NCBI GenBank assembly: GCA_900771325.1
Contig: CAAGNN010000161.1
Coordinates: 1-12,118, forward strand
DNA from: Kiritimatiellia bacterium
Lineage (GTDB): Bacteria > Verrucomicrobiota > Kiritimatiellia > RFP12 > DVOR01
DNA length: 12,118 bases
Direction: 5' to 3'
Shown here: positions 6,128 through 12,068 of the stretch, piece after piece
Numbering within the stretch: position 1 is the first letter of the stretch
Layout of the letters: each line of letters opens with the position of its first letter
Translations under genes and position numbers: made by a program
The notes under the pieces: generated by a model
Told to the model about the DNA's origin: nothing
The model's input: only the letters and a program-made list of their open reading frames with translations
Databases searched by the model: none

Positions 6128-7440
6128 AGCGCCTCCGTGCCGCTTGGGCCCTCTGCGCCCTCACGCTCTGCCTGGCCGGTTGGCTGCGCGCCCAGGAACT
6201 CCTCCCTGCCACCTTGCGCATCACCACCTCGGTCCCCGCCGCCATCTCCCTTGACCACGCGGCCCCCTTCGACCTCTCCACCGCCCAGACTGTCAAGCTC
6301 ACCCCGGGCAAGGCCACCCTCATCAAGGTCTCTGCCCCGGGCTACACCACGCAATACCGCACCGTCACCCTCCAGGCGGCCGAGCGGCGGCTGGAGGCCT
6401 TCAAGTTGGAGCGCGACCGGGTCCCCGTCCTCCTGCGCAGCAACGTCCCGGCCACCGTCACGCTCGATGGTGTCGTCCTTGGCACGACGCCCTGCTACAC
6501 CTTCCTCTCCGAGCCGCGCACCTACCGCTTCCTCTTCCGCGCGCCGGGCTACGAGCAGACGCCCCACACCCTCCTCTTGCGTGATGCCACCCCGCAGGTC
6601 ATCGACCAGGAACTCGCTCCCACCTTCGGCGACATCCGCGTCACCTCCACCCCCGCCGCGCGCCTCCTGCTCAATGGCGTGGATAAGGGCCAGACCCCCG
6701 TCACCCTCCAACGCCTCAACGAGGGCGAATACACCCTGGCCCTGCGCCTTCCCGGCTACAAGCCCATCACCCACGCCTTTACCCTTAAGGCCGGCGAGAG
6801 CCCCGCCTTCGCCTTCACCTTCGAGCCCCTCCCCGCCGGCCTCACCGTCACCGCCCTCCCGGCCGAGGCGCGCGTCTACCTCGATGGTATCTTCCGCGGC
6901 ACCACCGACCTCACCCTCGAGGAGGTGCCCGAAGGCACCCACCAGCTGCGCGTAGAGAAGCACGGCTACGCCCCCGTCACCCGCAGCGTCACCCTCAAGC
7001 GCGGCGAGAAGACCATCGAGGAGTTCACTCTGCCCGTCGTGCGCGGCACCGTTACCTTGCAGACCCAGCCCGGGGCCGTCACCGCCTATCAGGGTCTCCA
7101 GAAGGTCCTCGAGACCGCGCCTAAGAAGACCGGCGACTACACCTCCGATGTCGCGAAGCTCGACCTCCCGCCCGGCAACTACACCTGGACCCTGAAAGCC
7201 CCCGGCTACGCCTCCGCCACGCGCACTTTCACCATCACCGCCAACCAGGTCACCCCTCTCAAGGTCCGCCTCGCCTTCCAGCCCAACTTCGAGTTGCGCA
7301 CCGAACACGCCGTCTTCCAGGGCGTCTTCATCAAGCGCTCGGAGATCGGCGCCATCACCCTCGAGTTGAAGCCCGGCAGCTTCCGCACCTTTATGCCCGA
7401 CGAGATTGTCTCCCAACGCTTCCTCACCGAACGGCTCTAA
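6124..7440 (+). CDS. Exported protein with about five PEGA-type repeats
   Basis: Residues 1-23 are a signal peptide (basic KRLR, hydrophobic core, cleavage near LRAQ). No lipobox Cys is seen. About five tandem beta-sandwich repeats of roughly 65-75 residues follow, at about 29-97, 99-165, 168-235, 238-305 and 307-385. Each opens with a strand ending in a P-A turn (SVPA, NVPA, STPA, ALPA, TQPGA) and closes with a PGY or HGY motif. Copies 2-4 include a TLDG, LLNG or YLDG turn plus G-T/Q-T. This is the PEGA pattern of surface or periplasmic proteins, thought to bind proteins or glycans. The last 50 residues (388-438, FIKRSEIGAITLELKPG) differ from the repeats and I do not recognise them. Overlap with the FHA gene upstream and zero spacing to tatD downstream show shared transcription. 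A role as the extracytoplasmic partner of the FHA protein is inferred. Confidence 0.88.
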   Translation: MKRLRAAWALCALTLCLAGWLRAQELLPATLRITTSVPAAISLDHAAPFDLSTAQTVKLTPGKATLIKVSAPGYTTQYRTVTLQAAERRLEAFKLERDRVPVLLRSNVPATVTLDGVVLGTTPCYTFLSEPRTYRFLFRAPGYEQTPHTLLLRDATPQVIDQELAPTFGDIRVTSTPAARLLLNGVDKGQTPVTLQRLNEGEYTLALRLPGYKPITHAFTLKAGESPAFAFTFEPLPAGLTVTALPAEARVYLDGIFRGTTDLTLEEVPEGTHQLRVEKHGYAPVTRSVTLKRGEKTIEEFTLPVVRGTVTLQTQPGAVTAYQGLQKVLETAPKKTGDYTSDVAKLDLPPGNYTWTLKAPGYASATRTFTITANQVTPLKVRLAFQPNFELRTEHAVFQGVFIKRSEIGAITLELKPGSFRTFMPDEIVSQRFLTERL

Positions 7441-8187
7441 ATGGAAACGCTCGTCGATACGCACTGCCACTTTGAGCCCGAGGACAACGTGCCCGCCCTC
7501 CTGGCCGAGGCGCGCTCAGATGCCGTCCGCGTCCTGGCCGTCGGCGGTTCGGCCGCCCTCAATGCCACGGCCTTGGCCTCCGGCGCGCCCTGCGCCCTAG
7601 GCTACGATTGGAGTTGGACCGAGCCCGCGCCGCCCTCTTCCCCGACCCGCCAGCCGCGCCAAGTGGCCGTCGGCGAACTGGGCTTCGATCTCCATTACGC
7701 CCAAGGTCCCGAGGTCGAGGCGCGCCAGCGGACCCTTTTTGAGGCGCAGGCCGCCTTCGCCAAGGCCCAGGCCCTCCCGGTCATCATCCACACCCGTGAG
7801 GCCGATGCCCTCACCTTGGCGGCCCTGCGTGAGGCCGCGCTCCCCCGCGCCGGCGTCATCCACTCCTTTACCGGCACCGACTGGGCCTTCGCCAAGGTCC
7901 TCCTCGACCTTGGCTACTGCCTCTCCTTCTCGGGCATCCTCACCTTCCGCAACGCCGCTGCCCTGCGCGAGGTCGCCCGGCGCGTTCCCGATGACCGCCT
8001 GTTGGTGGAGACCGACTCCCCCTACCTCGCGCCAGTGCCCTTCCGCGGCGAGCGCAACCGCCCTGTCCGCGTCCGCGCCACCGCCGAATGCCTGGCCCAA
8101 GTGCGCGGGGTTGCCCCCGAGCATCTCGCCCGCCTCACCACCGAAAACGCCCTCCGCCTCTTCGGCCCAACCCTCTTGGAAGACTGA
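7441..8187 (+). CDS. TatD-family metal-dependent hydrolase (DNase-like)
   Basis: TatD proteins are TIM-barrel hydrolases with a two-metal site, several acting as 3'-5' exonucleases on DNA. In these 248 residues the metal ligands are all present: H8 and H10 (DTHCH), E79 (GELGFD), H117 (IIHTRE), H141 (HSFTG) and D192 (ETDSPYL). The late motif PFRGERNRP (200-208) and the family C-terminus (TTENALRLF) are also present. The segment after LAVGGS is unusual. The usual G-x-HP motif is replaced by LGYDWSW (53-59), and the following helix is reduced to a proline-rich stretch of about 15 residues, making this copy shorter than typical TatD. The start codon follows the preceding stop directly (TAAATG), and the end overlaps the next start by 1 nt (TGATG). 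Function in the TatD family is confident; the substrate is not. Confidence 0.92.
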   Translation: METLVDTHCHFEPEDNVPALLAEARSDAVRVLAVGGSAALNATALASGAPCALGYDWSWTEPAPPSSPTRQPRQVAVGELGFDLHYAQGPEVEARQRTLFEAQAAFAKAQALPVIIHTREADALTLAALREAALPRAGVIHSFTGTDWAFAKVLLDLGYCLSFSGILTFRNAAALREVARRVPDDRLLVETDSPYLAPVPFRGERNRPVRVRATAECLAQVRGVAPEHLARLTTENALRLFGPTLLED

Positions 8188-9035
8188 TGAAACTCCTGCT
8201 CCTTGGTGCCTCCGGCCTCCTCGGGCGACAGGTCGCAGCGACCTTCCGCGCCGCCGGGTGGGAACTCGCCGCCCCAACCCACCGCGAGGTCGACCTCGCC
8301 CGCCCCGATGCCGTCGCCGCCCTCCTCGCCACCGCTGCCCCCGACCTCATTCTCAACTGCGCGGCCCAGCGTCGGCCGGATCTCTGCGAAGGCAACGCCC
8401 CCGAGGTCCTCGCCCTCAATGTCGACCTCCCCCGCCGCCTCGCCGAGAGCGGCCGCCCCCTCATCCACATCTCCACCGACTACGTCTTCAACGGGGCCAA
8501 CGCCCCCTACGCCGAGGATGCCCGCCGCTGCCCCATCAATGCCTACGGTCGCCAAAAGGCCGCCGCCGAGGCCGCCATCGAAGAGGCCCCCAACGCCCTC
8601 ATCCTCCGCCTGCCCATCCTCTTTGGTCCAACGCCCGACCTGCGCGCCTCCGCCGTCACCATCCTGGCCGCCAACCTCCTTGCCGCCCGCGGTGCCTGCG
8701 TGAAGATGGACGACCTCGCCATCCGCTACCCCACCTTTACCTGCGACATCGCCCGCCAACTCCTCCGCCTGACCTCTCCCGTCTGCGCCGGCACTCTGCG
8801 CGGCATTGCCCACTACTCGGCCGAGGAGCCGATGACCAAGTTCCAGATGGCCCTCACAATGGCCCCGCTCATCGGCGTAGACCCCGCGCAGTGCCTCCCG
8901 GACCACACGCCCCCCGCCGTGCCTCGCCCCTACGATTGCCACCTCTCCACCCGCCGTCTGCGCCAGCTCGGCCTCTTCGTTGAGCCCACCCCCTTCGCGA
9001 CGGCCCTCATCCAAACCCTCGCCGCCGCGCACTAA
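8187..9035 (+). CDS. RmlD-like sugar-nucleotide reductase (extended SDR)
   Basis: The 282-residue protein has the NAD(P)-binding Rossmann motif GASGLLG at 7-13, D36 in EVDLARPD, NCAAQRRPDLCE (57-68), HISTDYVFNG (94-103) and the catalytic Tyr-Lys pair Y120/K124 (AYGRQK). RPILF-type and C-terminal RPYDCHLSTRRLRQLGL segments match dTDP-4-dehydrorhamnose reductase and the related MAT2B group. The expected reaction is reduction of a 4-keto deoxysugar nucleotide in surface-polysaccharide synthesis. The other rhamnose genes (rmlA, B, C) are absent here, so the rhamnose role is not proven and I give no symbol. The ATG at 8187 was chosen over an upstream frame extension because the Rossmann fold begins there (MKLLLLGASG). 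It overlaps the tatD stop by one base, implying translational coupling. Codons are strongly C-ending (41 of the first 60). Confidence 0.88.
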   Translation: MKLLLLGASGLLGRQVAATFRAAGWELAAPTHREVDLARPDAVAALLATAAPDLILNCAAQRRPDLCEGNAPEVLALNVDLPRRLAESGRPLIHISTDYVFNGANAPYAEDARRCPINAYGRQKAAAEAAIEEAPNALILRLPILFGPTPDLRASAVTILAANLLAARGACVKMDDLAIRYPTFTCDIARQLLRLTSPVCAGTLRGIAHYSAEEPMTKFQMALTMAPLIGVDPAQCLPDHTPPAVPRPYDCHLSTRRLRQLGLFVEPTPFATALIQTLAAAH

Positions 9036-9062
9036 ACGCCCCCGCTTGGAGTCAACGCTGCT

Positions 9063-9839
9063 GTGAACTTCCCCGACCCCGCCACTGCCCCGCACTTCCT
9101 GCGCCAAGCCCCGTGCGCCATTGCCGCCAGCGAGTGCCGCGCGGCCCTGCGTGCCTCCCTCCCGGCCGTGATGAATCACCTCCAGGAGGCCGCCGGACTC
9201 CACGCCCAGACCCTCGGCGTGGGCATCCGCGAGCTGCAAGCCCAAGGCTTCACCTGGATGCTTGGCCGCCTCGCCCTCAAGATTAACCGCCTCCCGGCCT
9301 GGCAAGAGCCCCTTACCCTCGCCACCTGGCCCAGCGGTGTCAAAGGTCGCCTCCTGGCTGAACGCCAATTTGTCCTGGAAGCCCCCTCAGGCGAGCGCCT
9401 CCTGGAAGCTTCCAGTGAGTGGCTCTACGTCAACTTCCGCACCGGCCGCCTGGCCCGCCAGCCCGAGGCGGTCCTTGCCCTCGCTGCGCCCGAGACCGCC
9501 ACCTTCGCCCTCTGCACGGATCGCCTCGCCGAACCCGACCTTTCGGCCGCCCCCCTCGCCGAGTGCCGCTTCGCCGTCCGCCGCGCCGAGATCGACGCCA
9601 ATGGCCACGTCAACAACGTCCACTACGCCGAGTGGATGCTCGAGACCCTCCCCGAGGCGACCTACTTCGGTGCCAACCCCATCGCCTTCGACATCGCCTA
9701 CAAGCAGGCCGCAAAGTTGGGCGACGAAGTTCTCGTCCGCACCTGGGCCTCGGCCCCGGACCGCTTTACCCACGCCGTCTGCCGCGCGGCCGACGGCGCG
9801 CTCCTAGCCTACGCCGCCAGCGCGTGGCAGAGCGCTTAA
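9063..9839 (+). CDS. Acyl-ACP thioesterase-like protein (FatA/FatB family, double hotdog)
   Basis: This 258-residue protein matches the acyl-ACP thioesterase family, which releases free fatty acids from acyl carrier protein. The N-terminal hotdog (about 10-140) has MNHLQEAAGLHAQTLG, GFTWMLGRLALKI, the strand TWPSGVKG and ASSEWLYVNFRTGRLAR. The C-terminal hotdog (about 165-258) carries the catalytic signature D178-A-N180-G-H182-VNNVHYAEWMLE, followed by a strand FDIAYKQAAKLGDEV typical of the family. The start is a GTG at 9063 with GGAG at 9048-9051, an 11-nt spacing that is rather long; no better start precedes the conserved region. It lies 27 nt after the reductase gene, so it is probably in the same operon. 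The real acyl chain length or thioester substrate is not deducible from sequence. Confidence 0.87.
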   Translation: MNFPDPATAPHFLRQAPCAIAASECRAALRASLPAVMNHLQEAAGLHAQTLGVGIRELQAQGFTWMLGRLALKINRLPAWQEPLTLATWPSGVKGRLLAERQFVLEAPSGERLLEASSEWLYVNFRTGRLARQPEAVLALAAPETATFALCTDRLAEPDLSAAPLAECRFAVRRAEIDANGHVNNVHYAEWMLETLPEATYFGANPIAFDIAYKQAAKLGDEVLVRTWASAPDRFTHAVCRAADGALLAYAASAWQSA

Positions 9840-9894
9840 TCCCACTTTCTCCCCCTCTCTCCCCTACTCCGCTTGATTGAAAGGAAGTCCGACA

Positions 9895-10335
9895 ATGAAA
9901 CTCTCGACCAAAGGGCGTTATGGTGTGCGTATGTTATTGGACCTGGCCCTCCACCAGGGCGAAGGCCAGCGGACGCTCAAGGAGGTCTCCGAGGCGCAGC
10001 ACATCTCGCAGAAGTATATGAGCCGCCTCCTGCCCAAGCTCGTCCGCGCCGGAATTGTGAAGTCGGCCCGAGGCGTTGACGGCGGTTACCAACTCTGCAA
10101 GGACCCCTCCGAAATTACCTTCCTGCAGATCGTTGAGGTGATGGAAGGGCCCATCTGCCTGACCCCTTGCGTCAAGGACTCCACCTGCCCGCGCTTCGAC
10201 ATCTGCCCGGCCACCGACATCTGGAAGCGCATCTCCGGCTCGATGCGCGAGGTGCTCGCCCACGTCACCCTGCAAGACCTCCTCGACTCCGCCAAGGCCG
10301 GTTGCGCGCGCGAAACGCCGCCGGAGCAGCCCTAA
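9895..10335 (+). CDS. Rrf2-family transcriptional regulator with a three-Cys cluster motif
   Basis: The 146 residues begin with the family hallmark MKLSTKGRYGVR and a winged helix-turn-helix (about 1-65), including the recognition helix ISQKYMSRLL and the wing segment GVDGGYQL. The dimerisation helix and sensor loop hold C88, C92, C98 and C104. Positions 92, 98 and 104 are the same numbers as the [2Fe-2S] ligands of E. coli IscR; the fourth ligand position (His 107 in IscR) is Thr here. It probably senses iron-sulfur status, redox state or NO, as known for IscR and NsrR. The ATG at 9895 has AAGGAAG at 9881-9887; a TTG at 9877 was rejected. It lies 55 nt after the thioesterase gene. No isc or suf gene is adjacent, so no target is assigned. 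Confidence 0.92.
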   Translation: MKLSTKGRYGVRMLLDLALHQGEGQRTLKEVSEAQHISQKYMSRLLPKLVRAGIVKSARGVDGGYQLCKDPSEITFLQIVEVMEGPICLTPCVKDSTCPRFDICPATDIWKRISGSMREVLAHVTLQDLLDSAKAGCARETPPEQP

Positions 10336-10339
10336 CTCG

Positions 10340-10354
10340 CCGTCCGGAGGACGG
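10340..10354 (+). terminator. Weak hairpin after the Rrf2 gene
   Basis: CCGTCC (10340-10345) pairs perfectly with GGACGG (10349-10354) around the triloop GGA, 5 nt after the Rrf2 stop. Only ATTTA follows, not a T-run, so termination would be inefficient. The short stem with a GGA loop is built like the modules at 41-53 in the left-end repeat, so it may be a stray module of that family. Confidence 0.35.
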
Positions 10355-10413
10355 ATTTACGGCCCTGAGTGCTAGAAAAGTGGCATCCAGCCCAGAATTG
10401 GCGCACTTTCCGC

Positions 10414-10442
10414 TTGCTTTTCACCCGCGCAAGCCTCATAAT
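10414..10442 (+). promoter_or_regulatory. Strong sigma-70-type promoter of the HU gene
   Basis: TTGCTT (10414-10419) and CATAAT (10437-10442) are 17 nt apart, close to consensus. Transcription would start near 10449, giving a leader of about 58 nt with a hairpin at its 5' end and the AAGGAG ribosome binding site at 10491-10496. A dedicated strong promoter suits an abundant nucleoid protein. Confidence 0.72.
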
Positions 10443-10453
10443 ACACGGTGTTT

Positions 10454-10470
10454 AGGCGGATGTTCCGCTT
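10454..10470 (+). promoter_or_regulatory. 5' leader hairpin of the HU mRNA
   Basis: AGGCGGA (10454-10460) pairs with TCCGCTT (10464-10470) around TGT, with one G-T pair. It falls at the predicted 5' end of the HU transcript, followed by an unstructured A/C-rich stretch up to the AAGGAG. Stems in this position commonly protect mRNA from 5'-end decay; that role is inferred. Confidence 0.45.
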
Positions 10471-10506
10471 ATAACCACAACCAAACACAAAAGGAGTACC
10501 ACACAC

Positions 10507-10803
10507 ATGGCTAAGAAAGTTGCCAAGCCCCTGACCAAGCCCGAGATCATCGAGGCCATCGCCAAGGAAACCGGCTCGACCAAGGTCGCCGTCGAGAGCA
10601 TCTACAACGCCCTCGTCGCCCTTGTTGCCAAGGAAACCAAGAAGACCTGCACCCTCCCCGGTCTGGGCAAGTTCTCCGTCGTTCAGCGCAAGGCCCGCAC
10701 CGGCCGCAACCCGCAGACTGGCGAGACCATCCAGATCGCCGCCAAGAAGGCCGTCAAGTTCACGGTCTCCAAGCTCCTTCAGGACAAGGTGTTCGGCAAG
10801 TAA
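10507..10803 (+). CDS. HU/IHF-family DNA-binding protein
   Basis: This 98-residue protein is a small nucleoid-associated protein that bends DNA as a dimer. It shows the N-terminal helices (KPLTKPEIIEAIAKETGSTK), the hydrophobic dimer helix (AVESIYNALVALVAKE), the saddle strand LPGLGKFSV and the DNA-binding arm GRNPQTGETIQIAAKKAVKF at about 70-90, with the family Pro at the arm tip. A short Lys-rich N-terminal extension (AKKVAKP) precedes the usual start of HU. It is a single-gene unit, with its own promoter, a perfect AAGGAG 10 nt before the ATG and an intrinsic terminator 27 nt after the stop. C-ending codons dominate, consistent with high expression. HU versus an IHF subunit cannot be settled, though HU is more likely from context. 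Confidence 0.95.
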   Translation: MAKKVAKPLTKPEIIEAIAKETGSTKVAVESIYNALVALVAKETKKTCTLPGLGKFSVVQRKARTGRNPQTGETIQIAAKKAVKFTVSKLLQDKVFGK

Positions 10804-10830
10804 GCCAACGCCTCTTTCCCAAGAGTCAAA

Positions 10831-10861
10831 GGCCGGACCCGATGTGGGCCCGGCCCTTTTT
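10831..10861 (+). terminator. Intrinsic terminator of the HU gene
   Basis: GGCCGG (10831-10836) pairs with CCGGCC (10850-10855) and CCC (10838-10840) pairs with GGG (10846-10848), with a single A-C mismatch and the loop GATGT. A T-run (10857-10861) follows directly. It is a textbook Rho-independent terminator, the clearest in the window. Confidence 0.92.
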
Positions 10862-10899
10862 GTGCTACTCCAGCGCGCGCTGCGCTACGCGCCGCACGC

Positions 10900-11020
10900 G
10901 GATAGACGATAGACGAGAAAACTGGCGCTAGAGGTGAAACCTCCGGCCAACTTCCTCTAAACTTATCCGTCGCGGCTTGCCGCGCCCTGTCGACTGTCGA
11001 CTGACGACTGTCGACTCACG
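10900..11020. repeat. Intergenic 7-nt repeat element C (HU/convergent gene)
   Basis: The left arm has three units at 10900-10920 (GGATAGA, CGATAGA, CGAGAAA, the last imperfect). The right arm has five at 10986-11020 (CCTGTCG, ACTGTCG, ACTGACG, ACTGTCG, ACTCACG). The arms pair less well than in the other two elements. The core holds CTGGCGCTAGAGGTGAA (10922-10938), nearly the same box as in element A, within a small hairpin (GAGGT 10931-10935 with ACCTC 10939-10943), and TCCGTCGCGG (10966-10975), identical to the box in element B. The last right-arm unit contains the stop codon of the - strand gene. The stretch 10863-10899 to its left is alternating GCGC-rich with no gene. Confidence 0.85.
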
Positions 11021-11837
11021 GCCCAGGCGGCGGCATCCCGCCAGGGCCACCCCCCGGACCGCCGAGACCCCCGGGGCCGCCCGCGTCGCCACGCCCAGGG
11101 CGCATCCGCATCCCGTTGCTGGTGGCATCGTAAATCTCGGTCATCAACTGGGCGAAGTCCGCGCTATCGCTCTCGGAGAGGCCCATCGAGGTGGCTACCG
11201 CACCAAGCAACGCCGAGCGCTCGGCCTCGCGCAAGTCGCGCAAGGTGTGCTGCGTCTCGCGCATCTCCGCGCGCTGCTCCTCGGAGGGCATCTCGCCGCT
11301 CTCAAAGAGGGCGCGCATTCGCTCCTCCATCTCCGCCTGCTTGGCCAGCGCGGCGGTAAACTGCTCGTGCACCAACCGCTCCTCGGGGGTAAAGAGCGCC
11401 AGGTCGACGCTCCCCAGGAAGTCATCACGCTTCTCGCGCGCGTCCTGCAACGCCTGCTGGAACTGCGCGCGCCGTTCCTCCATCTGCCGATAGCGCTCCG
11501 GATCCTGCTTCTTCAGTTCCTCCATCCGCTCGCGCATCGAGAGGCGCTTGGGCGGCTCCACCGCCGCCTTCGCCGCCTCTTCCCCGGCCGCCTGCGCCTC
11601 GGCCAACGCCTTCTGCAGCGCAGCCTTTTCCACCTTCAACGCCTCCACTTCGCTTAACGCCTTCGAAAGCGCCAAGGCATCGCCATTGCCCGGCACCACC
11701 GCCGGACGCTGCGCCACCGGCGCGGCCTCCTCGGCAACCACCTGCTGCGGCGTGAAAAAGCGCCCCGCCGCATAACTGCCGGCCATCAATGCAACCACGG
11801 CGACGCCGGCCGTCGCCACCTTCGCTGTCGTATTCAT
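11016..11837 (-). CDS. Membrane-anchored coiled-coil protein with Gly/Pro-rich C-terminus, function unknown
   Basis: I do not recognise this 273-residue protein. Residues 7-28 form one hydrophobic segment (signal anchor or signal peptide; ATAGVAVVALMAGSYAAG). Residues about 56-92 and 100-210 are charged and helical with heptad spacing, rich in E, R, Q and K, suggesting coiled coils. The pattern of small helical blocks with E-E-R motifs (FTPEERLVHEQF, MPSEEQRAEMRETQ) is loosely like Spy/CpxP-type periplasmic proteins or zinc-resistance sensors, but no LTxxQ motif is visible. Residues 247-273 are Gly/Pro-rich and disordered. The ATG at 11837 was chosen because the hydrophobic segment follows it; a frame extension to 11876 would run over a perfect TATAAT. 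The TGA stop lies in a 7-nt repeat unit. It converges with the HU gene. Confidence 0.8.
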   Translation of the reverse strand: MNTTAKVATAGVAVVALMAGSYAAGRFFTPQQVVAEEAAPVAQRPAVVPGNGDALALSKALSEVEALKVEKAALQKALAEAQAAGEEAAKAAVEPPKRLSMRERMEELKKQDPERYRQMEERRAQFQQALQDAREKRDDFLGSVDLALFTPEERLVHEQFTAALAKQAEMEERMRALFESGEMPSEEQRAEMRETQHTLRDLREAERSALLGAVATSMGLSESDSADFAQLMTEIYDATSNGMRMRPGRGDAGGPGGLGGPGGGPGGMPPPGP

Positions 11838-11844
11838 ACCGCCC

Positions 11845-11850
11845 ATTATA
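11845..11850 (-). promoter_or_regulatory. Consensus -10 box of the - strand gene
   Basis: The - strand reads TATAAT at 11850-11845, a perfect -10 element. No good -35 is seen 16-18 nt upstream (AGAAAT at 17 nt). Only 7 nt separate it from the ATG at 11837, so transcription would start at or almost at the start codon, giving a leaderless mRNA. No ribosome binding site stronger than GGGCGG is present. Confidence 0.5.
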
Positions 11851-11880
11851 CACCATTCCCCCGCCACATTTCTCACCCGA

Positions 11881-12015
11881 CGGATCGCTACGCTCGCCAG
11901 CGGCGAGAGGTGAACGGTGAGAGGTGAACGGTGAGGATGGCCCTGTGGGCCGTGAGGGGCTCGCTACGCTCGCGAGAGGGGGCGGCTCCGCCGCCGAGAG
12001 GTGCGCCTCCGGCGC
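11881..12015 (-). repeat. Composite intergenic repeat, right copy (inverted relative to 27-175)
   Basis: Read on the - strand this block repeats the left-end block module for module: 12015-12003 (stem GCGCC), 11995-11981 (GGCGGC stem, loop GGA), 11973-11959 (mirror motif GCGAGCGTAGCGAGC), 11951-11939 (GGCCC stem, loop ACA). An array of five 7-nt units (11936-11902, TCTCACC and GTTCACC type) and a degenerate mirror motif (11897-11885) follow. Linkers at 11973-11979 and 11995-12001 read CGAGAGG, that at 11951-11957 CGTGAGG. Differences from the left copy fall mostly in loop bases and linkers while stems are kept. It lies upstream of the - strand gene. From 12016 to 12068 I see no gene; TATATTAAGGTATA at 12021-12034 is an AT-rich island of unknown role. 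Confidence 0.85.
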
Positions 12016-12068
12016 GCTCCTATATTAAGGTATACGCGCCGGCACGGGCGAGGGGAGCCAATAGCCCC

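Noticed and set aside
9840..9894. Separate promoter for the Rrf2 gene
   Set aside because: The gap is a pyrimidine-rich run with only a ribosome binding site; no -35/-10 pair is convincing, so read-through from the operon is assumed.
12021..12034. Promoter in the AT-rich island TATATTAAGGTATA
   Set aside because: No -35 at proper spacing on either strand and no gene start before the window ends.
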